A stretch of 64,000 nt of DNA from DASUPK01 sp963815045 (GTDB lineage: Bacteria; Actinomycetota; Thermoleophilia; Solirubrobacterales; 70-9), in contig CAWFET010000003.1 of assembly GCA_963815045.1 (NCBI GenBank), positions 496,001 through 560,000 of the forward strand. Direction: 5' to 3'. The notes below the pieces were generated by a model. That model saw only the letters and a list, made by a program, of their open reading frames with translations, made no database searches and was not told where the DNA came from. How positions within the stretch are numbered: position 1 is the stretch's first letter; every line of letters begins with the position of its first letter. The position numbers were made by a program, and so were the translations under genes. This document shows, piece by piece, positions 48,608-57,125 of this stretch.

Positions 48608-49519
48608 CTAACCGGTGAAGTTCGGCTGCTTGGGCGGCGCGCAGCGCAGGAAACCGCCCTGGAACTTCGCAGGGGAGGGGTTCTCGCCGCTTCCCTGGGT
48701 GAAGGTGACCTTGGCGGTCACCTTGTGATGTCCGCGGGAGAGCTTGAACGCCTTGATCTTGGTCTTGAAGGGCGCGTGGCCGACGGTCGCCTGGCGCTTG
48801 CCGTCGACGAAGAAGGTGACGCTCGCGATGTCCGAGCCGGTCACCTTCGCCGTGACGACGCGCTTGCAGCCCTCGGACACCTTCAGGGAGGCGCTGGAGG
48901 CCGCGACGTTTCCGCCGGCTGGCGCGCCGAGCACCGTGGTCTGGCCCGAGCCGCTGTTGCGGACGCTGAGGCTGGTGACCGGGCTGAAGGCGTCGATCGC
49001 CGCGACCTGGTTGGTCTGGGTGCCGGGCGCGGTCAGGTCGGCGTCGAACTGCGGCAGCTGGTTGGCGGTCGCCGTGAAGTTGATGGTGCAGCTGTGCCCG
49101 GACTGGAGCAGGATCGTTCCCGGCGGCGTGAACCTGAAGCGCCCGGGTGCCGCCTCGGCGATCGTCCAGCTCCCGGACGGGCAATCGCCGGTACCGCTGG
49201 TCCCGGTGGAGCTCAGCGAGAAGACGCCGGACTCGGCGGTGGGGCAGTTGTTGGCGGTGATCACCGAGTCAGGGCAGGAGGGGAACAGGTCGAGGTTCGT
49301 TCCGGTGATCGTCACCCCGGCGCCCGCCTCCTGCCCGGTCGAGTTGTTGAAGAGGGTGATGGAGGCGTCGAACTGCTTCCCCAGCGTGACGCTCGGATAG
49401 GGGAAGGTGGGCACGGGAGTGATCACCGCGCCGGCAAGGGCGGTGGCCGGCACCAGGAGGCCGAGGAGCAACGCCAACGCGAGCGCGCTCGTCCATGAGC
49501 GAATGATGCGCCGGATCAC
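48608..49519 (-). CDS. Secreted Ig-like/choice-of-anchor protein
   Basis: 303 residues from GTG 49519, with AGGAAAGG 10 nt upstream. A signal peptide ends near PATALAG (residue 30). The region 31-150 is a beta-rich CARDB-like repeat (VTLGKQFDASITLFNNSTG, then GRFRFTPPGTILLQSGHSC) with several Cys, and 210-290 is an Ig-like domain (VTAKVTGSDIASVTFFVDGK, GHHKVTAKVTF). It has no Lys/Cys tail. It is extracellular; a structural or adhesive role is likely. It is divergent from the three-repeat secreted protein at 49643. Confidence 0.72.
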   Translation of the reverse strand: MIRRIIRSWTSALALALLLGLLVPATALAGAVITPVPTFPYPSVTLGKQFDASITLFNNSTGQEAGAGVTITGTNLDLFPSCPDSVITANNCPTAESGVFSLSSTGTSGTGDCPSGSWTIAEAAPGRFRFTPPGTILLQSGHSCTINFTATANQLPQFDADLTAPGTQTNQVAAIDAFSPVTSLSVRNSGSGQTTVLGAPAGGNVAASSASLKVSEGCKRVVTAKVTGSDIASVTFFVDGKRQATVGHAPFKTKIKAFKLSRGHHKVTAKVTFTQGSGENPSPAKFQGGFLRCAPPKQPNFTG

Positions 49520-49642
49520 AGGGACCCCAACCTTTCCTGCTGGCCCCCAAAATCCTGCAAGGTCCGTACCAGAAAGTTGGGGGACCTCAAAATTCGCCGG
49601 GACCACAGGTACGTTGCCGTCATCGGATCTGGATCGAATCTG

Positions 49643-50533
49643 ATGCCCCGACGGACATGGATGACCACAGTGGCCCTGGCGGCGGGACTGCTGCTCGTGG
49701 CGCTGCCCGCCGGCGCGAGCGCCGCCAAGGCCGGGAAGCACCATCGCGCGGGCTCCGTGGTCACCAGGTCGACGACGATCCAGCTCCCGCCGCATCAGCT
49801 CCTCACCGCGACCGCCACCTGCCCGGCCGGGACGCGGGCCGTGGGCGGCGGCTTCGTCGGCGGCGCACCCAGCGGCCTCGAGCCCACGGTGGTGACGGAG
49901 TCCCGCCGCTCCGGCGGCAGGAGCTGGATCGCGAGCGGCCTGCGGGCCAGCCCGCTCACCACCGCGACGGGCTCGCTCACGGCGATCGTCCGCTGCCGGA
50001 GCGGAGCGCCCAAGATCAGGGAGGTGGCGGCCTCGACCTCGTTGCCGGCCGCGACCGGGCCCGGCGATCACCCCAGGGCGACCGTGACCGCCACCTGCGC
50101 CGGGAAGCGGCGCGCAATCTCGGGAGGGTTCTCCTCCGAGGCTGATCCGACCCAGGCGCTGGCCGTGCTGCCCGAGGACTCACAGCGCGTCGCGAAGGGC
50201 CGCGCCTGGAACTTCACGGCCTCGCACAACAACCCGGCCTCACGGAAGCTCACCTCATACGCGTACTGCGCCCGGGCGCGGGTGGGGACGCGGACCGGCT
50301 CTGTTTCGCTCACCGGCGACCTGACCACGAAGTCGGCCGATACACAGCCCTGCGGGGCGGGGCTGTCGCCGATCTCGGGCGGCTTCCTCACCTCCACCGC
50401 GACGCTGACCAACGGCGGGGACACGATCTTCGTGCTCGCGTCGCTGCCGCAGGGCGGCGGCTGGCGGACGACGGGGATGCACTCCGGCGCGAAGTCCACC
50501 GGCAAGCTGCAGTCGTTCGCCTACTGCGGCTAG
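49643..50533 (+). CDS. Secreted protein of three two-Cys repeats
   Basis: 296 residues from ATG 49643 (PRRTWMTTVALAAGLLL signal peptide, cleavage near GASA). The mature part is three copies of a roughly 75-residue unit, each opening C-x6-8-GGF (CPAGTRAVGGGF, CAGKRRAISGGF, CGAGLSPISGGF) and closing with a second Cys (IVRC, YAYC, FAYC), which would make one disulfide per unit. TACGTT (49610-49615) is a possible -10. I do not know the family by name, though single-unit relatives are common in soil actinobacteria. Probably extracellular ligand-binding. Confidence 0.7.
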   Translation: MPRRTWMTTVALAAGLLLVALPAGASAAKAGKHHRAGSVVTRSTTIQLPPHQLLTATATCPAGTRAVGGGFVGGAPSGLEPTVVTESRRSGGRSWIASGLRASPLTTATGSLTAIVRCRSGAPKIREVAASTSLPAATGPGDHPRATVTATCAGKRRAISGGFSSEADPTQALAVLPEDSQRVAKGRAWNFTASHNNPASRKLTSYAYCARARVGTRTGSVSLTGDLTTKSADTQPCGAGLSPISGGFLTSTATLTNGGDTIFVLASLPQGGGWRTTGMHSGAKSTGKLQSFAYCG

Positions 50534-50537
50534 GCGG

Positions 50538-51239
50538 CTAGCGAATCTCGACAGCGGTGCCGACGCCGGCCAGGCGCCGCAGGCGGTTGATCTGCTGGTT
50601 CTTCATCCGGATGCAGCCGTGCGAGATGCGACCCGGGATCAGGTTCGGCTCGTTGGTGCCATGGATCCCGATCACGCCCCCGCCGGGCCAGTCGCTCAGG
50701 CTCGGTGAGTACGCGCTGGTGCCGAACGCGAACGATCCATAGACGCCACCGCCCTTCTTGATCCGGATTCCCTCGCGGATATAGAAGTCACCGGGCGGCG
50801 TCGGCCACTTGCCCCTACCGATGCCGATCGGTGTGCTGAAGAGCTTGCGCTTGCCCCGGTAGAGGTTGGCCCTGAGCGCCGAGCGGTTGATCACCAGGGT
50901 CTCGTCGATCTTGTGGAGCGGGCCGAGGGCCTCCTCGGGGACCCAGCCGCTCCGGCCATTGGGCCGCCCCAGCACGTCGATCCGAAGCCAGGTCCGGCCG
51001 TCGTCCTGGGTCAGCCTGCCGCTCACGCGGTAGACCTCGGGCGCTCTGAGCTCGGTGAGGAAGTGGAGTTTCGAGAGGCTGCCGGAGCTGCTTGTGGGGT
51101 CGCTGTGAACCACGGCCGCGGTCTGTGGGTAGGCCCAGGCATCGACCTCCTCGGTGGCCGGGCCGCCACGCGCCGTTCCGGGCAGGGCCGCCGCGAGCGC
51201 CGCGATCGACGCAACGATGATCATCGTCCGTGACCTCAC
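50538..51239 (-). CDS. L,D-transpeptidase (YkuD domain)
   Basis: 233 residues with a signal peptide (MRSRTMIIVASIAALAAAL-like, about 1-25), a short SH3-like segment (about 40-105), and the YkuD domain: GRGKWPTPPGDFYI, GIHGTNEPNLIPG and the catalytic SHGCIRMKNQQINRL with the nucleophile Cys. It makes or exchanges 3-3 peptidoglycan cross-links outside the membrane. GTG 51239 is chosen over ATG 51224 because it adds the arginines of the signal n-region. Its stop is 4 nt from the convergent 49643 gene. Confidence 0.93.
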   Translation of the reverse strand: MRSRTMIIVASIAALAAALPGTARGGPATEEVDAWAYPQTAAVVHSDPTSSSGSLSKLHFLTELRAPEVYRVSGRLTQDDGRTWLRIDVLGRPNGRSGWVPEEALGPLHKIDETLVINRSALRANLYRGKRKLFSTPIGIGRGKWPTPPGDFYIREGIRIKKGGGVYGSFAFGTSAYSPSLSDWPGGGVIGIHGTNEPNLIPGRISHGCIRMKNQQINRLRRLAGVGTAVEIR

Positions 51240-51300
51240 CGCCGGGCACGGTAGAGATCGAGCTCGACGTATCGCGGTCGCAGCGGCGAGAATCCGGTGG

Positions 51301-52107
51301 ATGCGGGTCGCGGTTGTCGGACACGTCGAGTGGGTTGAGTTCGTGCGCGGGGATCACACCCCCGCCGCGGGGGAGATCGTCCACGCAACCGACAGCTTCC
51401 AGGAGCCGGCCGGGGGCGGAGCTGTGGCGGCGGTGCAGCTCGCCCGCCTAGCCGGCGGCTCCACTCTGCTGACGGCGCTCGGCGAGGACGATCTTGCCGC
51501 CCGGTCGCGCGAGCGGCTGGGCCAGCTCGGCGTCAGGGTCGAGGCGGCCCGCCGGGACGAACCGACACGGAGAGCGCACACCTTCCTCGACTCGCATGGG
51601 GAGCGGACCATCACCACGATCGGGGAGCGGCTGGAGCCGGCGGGGGCCGACTCCCTCGACTGGAGCGACCTCGAGGGCGCCGACGGCGTCTACGTGACGG
51701 CCGGGGACGACGGCGCGCTGAAAGCGGCCCGCCGGGCGCGCGTCCTGGTCGCCTCCCCGAGGGCCGGCAAGGTGCTGGCCGCGTCCGGGGTGGCGCTCGA
51801 CGCCCTGGTCTACTCCGATCGAGACGAGCTGGAGACCGCGTTCGCGCTGGCGCTCCAGCCCCGGCCGGCGCTGCTGGTGGCGACCCGAGGAGCCGAGGGC
51901 GGGAGATACGAGACCGCCGACGGTCGGTCCGGTACCTGGGCGGCGGCGCCGCTTCCGGGTCCCGTGGCGGACAGCTACGGGTGTGGCGATTCCTTCGCTG
52001 GAGCCCTGACCTACGGGCTGGCGGCCGGCGAGACGGTCGAGTCCTCGCTCGAGCTTGCCGCGGAGGCGGGCTCCTCCTGCCTGACGCGGTCGGGCCCGTA
52101 CGGCTGA
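51301..52107 (+). CDS. PfkB-family carbohydrate kinase
   Basis: 268 residues of the ribokinase fold: MRVAVVGHVEWVEFV at the N-terminus, PAGGGAVAAVQLARLAGG (first signature, with the Gly-Gly switch) and the C-terminal signature DSYGCGDSFAGALTYGL, whose GCGD replaces the usual GAGD but keeps the catalytic base Asp. At 268 residues it is short but complete. The substrate is not identifiable from sequence; ribose, fructose or nucleosides are all possible. The 3' end overlaps the convergent membrane-protein gene by 97 bp. Confidence 0.88.
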   Translation: MRVAVVGHVEWVEFVRGDHTPAAGEIVHATDSFQEPAGGGAVAAVQLARLAGGSTLLTALGEDDLAARSRERLGQLGVRVEAARRDEPTRRAHTFLDSHGERTITTIGERLEPAGADSLDWSDLEGADGVYVTAGDDGALKAARRARVLVASPRAGKVLAASGVALDALVYSDRDELETAFALALQPRPALLVATRGAEGGRYETADGRSGTWAAAPLPGPVADSYGCGDSFAGALTYGLAAGETVESSLELAAEAGSSCLTRSGPYG

Positions 52108-52736
52108 TTCGTGTCGTCCTCATCCGAGCCAAGCCCTTCGTCCGGCTCGTACGGCTCGAATGCGGCGTCGTCCACCGCGCGGTGGTAGCGCTCGCCCAGG
52201 ACCCCTCCGGCGACGGCGGCCACCAGCGGCACGACCGCCAGGACGGCGAGGATCACGGCGCGTCCCGCGCCGAGCGGGCCGACGTCGACGGGATCTCCCG
52301 GCAGCGAGATCGACTTGCTCGGATCGAGCTCGCCTCCGGAGATCCAGCCGGCGATGACGAGCGCCAGGACCAGCAGCACGCTCAACAGCCAGACCCCCAG
52401 GCCCTGCCGCCAGCCGTCGAAGCGGGCCATTCTGGCGGCCACGTAGCCGCCGGTCAGGTAGCTGAGGACGATCGTCGCCAGCGCGATCGCCCCGCCGGCG
52501 ATCACCAGGTGGTGGAAGAGGCTGGCCGCGGTCTGCCCGAAGTCGGTCACCCCCGCTGCGACGAGGCCGCCGATCAGCATCGCGACCAGGAGGGCGCCGA
52601 GGCCGACCGCGGCGATCAGGCCGAAGAACGCCGTCTCCCACTGGATCCTGCGGCCGACGCGCTCCCGGGCACGGCGGCGGAGGACACTGGGGCCGGTTGC
52701 GATCACGGGTCGCTCAGCGGTGGGACTGATTCCCAT
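52011..52736 (-). CDS. Four-helix membrane protein with acidic tail
   Basis: 241 residues with four hydrophobic segments (about 36-62, 75-96, 108-128, 160-185) in pairs, containing YLTGGYVAARMARFDGWRQG, a feature of the YrzE/TIGR04086-like group. The C-terminal 55 residues are soluble and strongly acidic (EPYEPDEGLGSDEDD). The last 32 codons lie antisense to the PfkB gene. A hairpin sequestering the AGGA of its Shine-Dalgarno precedes the ATG. Function unknown; it lies downstream of DUF47-PiT on the same strand, so cotranscription with phosphate uptake is possible. Confidence 0.75.
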   Translation of the reverse strand: MGISPTAERPVIATGPSVLRRRARERVGRRIQWETAFFGLIAAVGLGALLVAMLIGGLVAAGVTDFGQTAASLFHHLVIAGGAIALATIVLSYLTGGYVAARMARFDGWRQGLGVWLLSVLLVLALVIAGWISGGELDPSKSISLPGDPVDVGPLGAGRAVILAVLAVVPLVAAVAGGVLGERYHRAVDDAAFEPYEPDEGLGSDEDDTNQPYGPDRVRQEEPASAASSSEDSTVSPAASP

Positions 52737-52740
52737 GCCA

Positions 52741-52759
52741 CCGATCCTTTGCGGATCGG
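52741..52759 (-). promoter_or_regulatory. Hairpin overlapping the Shine-Dalgarno of the 52736 gene
   Basis: CCGATCC-GCAAA-GGATCGG on the minus strand is a perfect 7-bp stem with 5-nt loop. AAAGGA, the likely ribosome-binding site, spans loop and stem, and the stem ends 4 nt before the ATG. It could repress translation or act as an RNA thermometer. Confidence 0.5.
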
Positions 52760-52780
52760 GCGGCTTTCAAACATCCGGGC

Positions 52781-53395
52781 TCAGCTTTCCTTGACCACCG
52801 AGTAGACGATCCTCTCCGCGACGTCGATCACCTCCTCGCCGATGCGATCGCAGCGGCGGTAGAGCTCGCGGCTCCCGATCCGCTCGGGGCGCGACTCGAC
52901 GTCGAGCAGCTCGGCCATCCCCTGGTAGTAGGCGATTCCCATGCGGCGCACCGTCCTGATCGCCTCGTCGGCCGAGGTGGAGGCGGCCTCGCCGTCCGAT
53001 TGCAGATTCCCGATCGCGCTCTCGATCTGCGTCACCGCCTCGCGGAGGAACGCCGCCATCTCGGCGAGCCGCGCGTCCGGCGGGCACGCCATCGCCACCG
53101 ATTCGCGAGCCAGGTCGCGCGTGTAGTCGAGGATCCAGTCGATCCCGCGCGAGAGCGCAAAGAGGTCCTCCGGCGCGAGTGGAGTGACGAACGCCTCCCG
53201 CAGCTGCTCGAGCAGCTCCCGCTTCGCCGCATCGCCACGGTGCTCGATGTCGCGAAGCGTCTCGCCGGCGGCCGTGTCGCCGCCCGCCCAGGCCGCGAAC
53301 GCCTCGACGCCCTCCAGCGTGATCCCGGCCTGCACGCGCAGCTGCCCGACGAGATCGGGGGTATCGGGCAGGAACCAGCGCCGCTTCCGCTTCAC
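52781..53395 (-). CDS. DUF47 (PhoU-like) phosphate transport regulator
   Basis: 204 residues, all helical, of the DUF47/PhoU-like family: FLPDTPDLVGQLRVQAGITL, DIEHRGDAAKRELLEQL with the metal-binding E-x3-D pattern, and LFALSRGIDWILDYTRDLA. GTG 53395 overlaps the PiT stop by 4 bp. DUF47 proteins almost always accompany PiT transporters and are thought to regulate their uptake. The same arrangement appears here. Confidence 0.92.
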   Translation of the reverse strand: MKRKRRWFLPDTPDLVGQLRVQAGITLEGVEAFAAWAGGDTAAGETLRDIEHRGDAAKRELLEQLREAFVTPLAPEDLFALSRGIDWILDYTRDLARESVAMACPPDARLAEMAAFLREAVTQIESAIGNLQSDGEAASTSADEAIRTVRRMGIAYYQGMAELLDVESRPERIGSRELYRRCDRIGEEVIDVAERIVYSVVKES

Positions 53396-54405
53396 GTCAG
53401 CACCCGCCAGACCGCGAGGATCCCTCCAGCGAGAAGCGCGGTGATCGGCATGGTGATCAGCCAGGCGAGGCCGATCTGCCGGACCAGGGACCAGTTCACA
53501 TGGCGCAGTCGCCTGCGCCCCCCTCCGATGCCGACCACCGAGGAGGCGACGACCTGCGAGGTCGACGTGGGCGCCCCGAGCAGCGAGGCTCCCAGGATCA
53601 CGCCGGCCGACGAGGTCTGGCTCGCCAGACCCTCGATCGACTGCAGGCGGTAGATCCGCTGTCCCACGGTCTTGATGATCCTCCACCCGCCGAACGCCGT
53701 GCCGAACGTGAGAGCCACGGCGCAGACGAGCGTCGCCCAGGTGGGGGAGGCGCCGAGCGAGTCGACCTTGCCGGCACCGACGAGCAGCGCCGCGATCACG
53801 CCGACCGCCTTCTGCGCGTCGTTGGCCCCGTGGCTGAAAGCGAGCGCCGACGACATCGCCCACTGACCCGCGATCACCGAGCCGTCCCAGGTGCGGGTGA
53901 GGCGACGGCCGAGTCGCCGCAACGCCCGGATTACCCCGAACGCGACGAGGCCCCCGAGGACGGGGGAGATCGCGAGTGCGATCAGCGTGCCGAACACGCC
54001 CACCGGCTTCCCGGATTCGATCCCACCCCAGTTGACGGCGTCCAGCCCGCCCTCGACCACCGCGGCGCCCACGAGGCCGCCGACGAGCGCGTGGCCGGAG
54101 CTTGACGGCAGCCCGAGCCACCAGGTCGTCATGTTCCAGCCGACCGCAGCCGCAAGCCCACAGCCGATCACCTCCGTGCTCTCGGAGGGGGAGACGGTGA
54201 CGATCCCGCCGATCGTGTCGGCCACCGCCGCGCCGACGACGAACGGCCCGATCAGGTTGAAGATCGTGGCCAGGACGATCGCCTGGCCGGGCCGCGCGGC
54301 GCGCGTCGCCACCAGCGTCGCGATCGCATTCGAGGCGTCATGGAGCCCGTTCGTAACAGCGAAGCCGATCGCCAGCGCGATCGCGACCGCGAGGCCGAGG
54401 TCCAT
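53392..54405 (-). CDS. pit: PiT-family inorganic phosphate transporter
   Basis: 337 residues with about ten membrane helices and both PiT repeats: the GANDAxxA signature in AFSHGANDAQKAVGVIAAL and its N-terminal counterpart TNGLHDASNAIATLVATRA, with PSSSGHALVGGLVGA and APTSTSQVVASSVVGIG. It takes up metal-phosphate with protons. TAGAGT ends 6 nt before the ATG at 54405. The DUF47 gene overlaps its end. This is the low-affinity phosphate uptake route of the organism, or one of them. Confidence 0.95.
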   Translation of the reverse strand: MDLGLAVAIALAIGFAVTNGLHDASNAIATLVATRAARPGQAIVLATIFNLIGPFVVGAAVADTIGGIVTVSPSESTEVIGCGLAAAVGWNMTTWWLGLPSSSGHALVGGLVGAAVVEGGLDAVNWGGIESGKPVGVFGTLIALAISPVLGGLVAFGVIRALRRLGRRLTRTWDGSVIAGQWAMSSALAFSHGANDAQKAVGVIAALLVGAGKVDSLGASPTWATLVCAVALTFGTAFGGWRIIKTVGQRIYRLQSIEGLASQTSSAGVILGASLLGAPTSTSQVVASSVVGIGGGRRRLRHVNWSLVRQIGLAWLITMPITALLAGGILAVWRVLT

Positions 54406-54411
54406 GAAAGG

Positions 54412-54417
54412 ACTCTA
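54412..54417 (-). promoter_or_regulatory. -10 element of the PiT gene
   Basis: On the minus strand TAGAGT ends 6 nt before ATG 54405, consistent with a leaderless mRNA for the PiT-DUF47 operon. Confidence 0.5.
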
Positions 54418-54428
54418 TGTCGGGTGGG

Positions 54429-55283
54429 TCAGGCTCCCGGCTTCGGCGGGGGGTACTGGGTGCGCACGAATCGGTCCCACATCCGGTCGGTCATCACGCC
54501 GCGCATGCCCATGACCACGTGGGCCGAGGGGGTGACTTTGTAGCGGGTCGCCGGTCGCCGCGTGAGCAGTGCCTTCGCGATCTTCGCCGCGACCGCGTCG
54601 GGCCCGGCGCCGAACCGGGCCATGCCGCCCTTGTAGGCCTCGGCGGTCACCTTGGCGACGTCGGCGTTGAACTTCGCGTAGGGGCCGTGCTCGTCGACCT
54701 CGTCCAGGCTCCCGGCTGCGGTCTCGCCGAACTCGGTGACGATCAGGCCGGGCTCGATCACCACGACGTCGATGCCGAAGCCCTTGACCTCGAAGCGGAG
54801 AGCGTCGGACAGGGCTTCGACGGCGTGCTTGGTCGCGTGGTAGACGCCGCCGCCGGGGAAGGTGAGCTTGCCGCCCATGGAGCTGAGGTTCACGATCGTT
54901 CCCGAGCCGGCGCCGCGCATCCCCGGCAGCACCAGCTGGCACATCCGCATCAGGCCGAAGACATTGGTCTCGAACTGCCGGCGCACGCTGTCCATCGGGA
55001 TCGTCTCGATCGCGCCGCTCTGGCTGTAGCCCGCGTTGTTGATCAGGGCGCCGATCGGACCGTCCTTCTCGACCGCCTCGACGGCCTTCTCCATCGAGCG
55101 CTCGTCCGTCACGTCGAGCTCACTCACGGTGCAGCCCTTCCGGCCGAGATCCTCGATCGCCTCGAGCTTCCGGGCCGTCGCATGCACGTTCCAGCCGTCG
55201 TCGGCGAGCCGCTCCGCGGTCGCCCTTCCGATCCCCGTCGAGCAGCCCGTGATCAGCACCGGCCGCGACTTCTCGATCGCCAT
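54429..55283 (-). CDS. Short-chain dehydrogenase/reductase
   Basis: 284 residues of the classical SDR type: TGxxxGIG in LITGCSTGIGRATAERL, NNAG in ALINNAGYS, the catalytic Ser in VNLSSMGG and YxxxK in VYHATKHAVEAL. The C-terminal extension (about 215-284) is longer than in minimal SDRs. It oxidises or reduces an alcohol/ketone with NAD(P). AAGGAG lies before the ATG. It is divergent from the zinc alcohol dehydrogenase; both could handle related alcohols. Confidence 0.93.
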   Translation of the reverse strand: MAIEKSRPVLITGCSTGIGRATAERLADDGWNVHATARKLEAIEDLGRKGCTVSELDVTDERSMEKAVEAVEKDGPIGALINNAGYSQSGAIETIPMDSVRRQFETNVFGLMRMCQLVLPGMRGAGSGTIVNLSSMGGKLTFPGGGVYHATKHAVEALSDALRFEVKGFGIDVVVIEPGLIVTEFGETAAGSLDEVDEHGPYAKFNADVAKVTAEAYKGGMARFGAGPDAVAAKIAKALLTRRPATRYKVTPSAHVVMGMRGVMTDRMWDRFVRTQYPPPKPGA

Positions 55284-55358
55284 CTGCGCTCTCCTTGTCT
55301 GAGGGCGCCCCGGAGGCGAAGCCGAGGAGCGCCCGATTCATGCTGGGCGATCCTCTCA

Positions 55359-55364
55359 TAGGCT
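55359..55364 (+). promoter_or_regulatory. -10 element of the zinc alcohol dehydrogenase gene
   Basis: TAGGCT ends 8 nt before ATG 55373; it supports that start over the longer upstream frame. Confidence 0.5.
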
Positions 55365-55372
55365 TCCGGGAT

Positions 55373-56407
55373 ATGCGCGCGGTCACATTCCAGGCTCCCG
55401 GGGAGGTCCAGATCGACGACGTTCCCGAGCCCGAGCTGCTCGACCCGGACGACGCGATCGTCCGGGTCGAGGCGAGCGGCATCTGCGGCTCGGACCTCCA
55501 CATCTACCACGGGCGGGTGCAGATCGAGCCCGGGTTCGTGATCGGCCACGAGTTCGTCGGGGAGGTGATCGCCGCCGGGGACGAGGTCACCCGGGTGAGC
55601 GTCGGGGACCGCGTCCTCGGCACCTATGGGACCGCCTGCGGCGAGTGCTTCTTCTGCAAGCGCGGGGAGTTCCACAAATGCGACGAGGCCCGCGTCTACG
55701 GGCACGGCAAGGCTCTGGGCGACCTGCAGGGTGCACAGGCCGAGCAGGTGCTGGTGCCGCACGCGAACCTCACTCTGCGGAAGGTGCCGGAGGGGCTCTC
55801 CGACGACGTCGCGCTCTTCGCCGGAGACGTGATGGGCACCGGGTTCCACGCGATCGACTCGCGGCCGCTCGCCGAGGGCGAGAGCGCCGCGATCCTCGGC
55901 ATGGGGCCGGTCGGCCTCTGCGCGGTGCAGGCGGCCAAGGCCGCGGGCGCCTCGGAGGTGATCGCGATCGACACGGTCGAGGATCGTCTGAAGATGGCGG
56001 AGTCCTTCGGGGCCACCCCGGTCCACCTGACCGAGCAGGACCCGCGGGGGGAGGTCAAGAAGCTGACCGAGGGGCGCGGCGTCGACCTCGCGGTCGAGGC
56101 GGTCGGCCATCCGGATGCGCTCGATATGGCGATCCGCCTTGCCCGCAAGGCGGGGACGATCTCGGTGACCGGCGTGTACGCCGAGCGCACGGAGGTCCAC
56201 ATGGGCCTGATCTGGATCAAGGCCCTCACCCTCACCAGCGGCCACGCCAATGTGATCAAGCACCTGGATCGGGTGCTCGGGCTGCTCACCGAGGGCAAGC
56301 TCGATCCGGCCCCGCTGGTCACCCACCACATGAAGCTCGACGAGGCCGCGGAGGCCTACCGCGTGTACGACAACAAAGAGGCGCTCAAGATCGTTCTGAC
56401 GCCCTGA
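55373..56407 (+). CDS. Zinc-dependent medium-chain alcohol dehydrogenase
   Basis: 344 residues from ATG 55373 (MRAVTFQAPGEVQ). Catalytic zinc ligands are Cys in ASGICGSD, His-Glu in VIGHEFVG; the structural zinc lobe is complete with four Cys (C-x2-C-x2-C-x7-C in ACGECFFCKRGEFHKC). The Rossmann motif is AILGMGPVGLCAVQAAK and EVIAIDTVEDR indicates NAD preference. It oxidises an alcohol or sugar alcohol. The 3' end overlaps the convergent GST gene by 23 bp. The leaderless -10 supports the shorter start. Confidence 0.94.
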   Translation: MRAVTFQAPGEVQIDDVPEPELLDPDDAIVRVEASGICGSDLHIYHGRVQIEPGFVIGHEFVGEVIAAGDEVTRVSVGDRVLGTYGTACGECFFCKRGEFHKCDEARVYGHGKALGDLQGAQAEQVLVPHANLTLRKVPEGLSDDVALFAGDVMGTGFHAIDSRPLAEGESAAILGMGPVGLCAVQAAKAAGASEVIAIDTVEDRLKMAESFGATPVHLTEQDPRGEVKKLTEGRGVDLAVEAVGHPDALDMAIRLARKAGTISVTGVYAERTEVHMGLIWIKALTLTSGHANVIKHLDRVLGLLTEGKLDPAPLVTHHMKLDEAAEAYRVYDNKEALKIVLTP

Positions 56408-57125
56408 ACACCTCCGCCGGCAGCAGGCCGGCGGGGAAGTCGTTGCCGAACTCCGGGACCAGCCGCATCGCATGCTCCGCCGCAGGGCGACCCCGGGTGG
56501 CTCGGTCGAGGTCACGGACGGTGAGCAGGGCGCGCACCGAGGTCGCGATCTGGAAGTCGGCGGCGTTCGGCGGATCGCCGCCGATCACGCCCCGTTCGAT
56601 CAGCTCATCGACGTGGTCGAGTACCTCCCCGACCGCGGCGATCGCGTTCTGGATCTCCCGATCGCTGTCCACCTTGTTCGCCATAAAGCGGGCCGTTGGC
56701 GCGTTGATCCAGGCTGCGAGCTTCGGCAGGGGGACCCCGATCTCCCGGGCGATCATCAGGCGTGTCTCGGGGCGGTGGACGGAGAGCCAGCGGACGATCC
56801 GCCGCGGCACGTCCTGCAGGGTCTCGTCGCCCCAGCGCTCGGCCTCCTCGACATCCAGCCGCTGCTGCGGGTCAGCCGGGAAGAGCGGCGGCTCGGGCCG
56901 CAGCTCGTCGAGAGCCCGCGAGATCGCGCGCGATTGCTGGATCTTGCGGCCGTCGATCTTGATCGACGGCACCGTCCCGCCGCGGAACCCTCGCGTGCGC
57001 AGCAGCGCGGGATGCAGGCCCGGCAAGAGCCAGATCGGCTTGTAGTCCAGGCCCTTGGCCTCGAGCTCCAGCCGGACGGTGTGCGAGGGAGGCGAGGGCT
57101 TCGTGCCGTACAACTTGATCCCCAT
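56385..57125 (-). CDS. Glutathione S-transferase-like protein
   Basis: 246 residues. The N-terminal thioredoxin-like domain shows MGIKLYGTKPSPPSHTVRLEL and the cis-Pro region GGTVPSIKIDGRKIQQSRAI; the C-terminal all-helical domain has DVEEAERWGDETL and PNAADFQIATSVRALL. Catalytic-type Ser/Cys after strand 1 is in the PSPPS segment. Actinobacteria usually lack glutathione, so another thiol may be used. ATG 57125 is supported by TAGGGT 7 nt upstream. Remarkably, its start codon overlaps that of the divergent yqgE gene. Confidence 0.85.
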   Translation of the reverse strand: MGIKLYGTKPSPPSHTVRLELEAKGLDYKPIWLLPGLHPALLRTRGFRGGTVPSIKIDGRKIQQSRAISRALDELRPEPPLFPADPQQRLDVEEAERWGDETLQDVPRRIVRWLSVHRPETRLMIAREIGVPLPKLAAWINAPTARFMANKVDSDREIQNAIAAVGEVLDHVDELIERGVIGGDPPNAADFQIATSVRALLTVRDLDRATRGRPAAEHAMRLVPEFGNDFPAGLLPAEVFRASERS

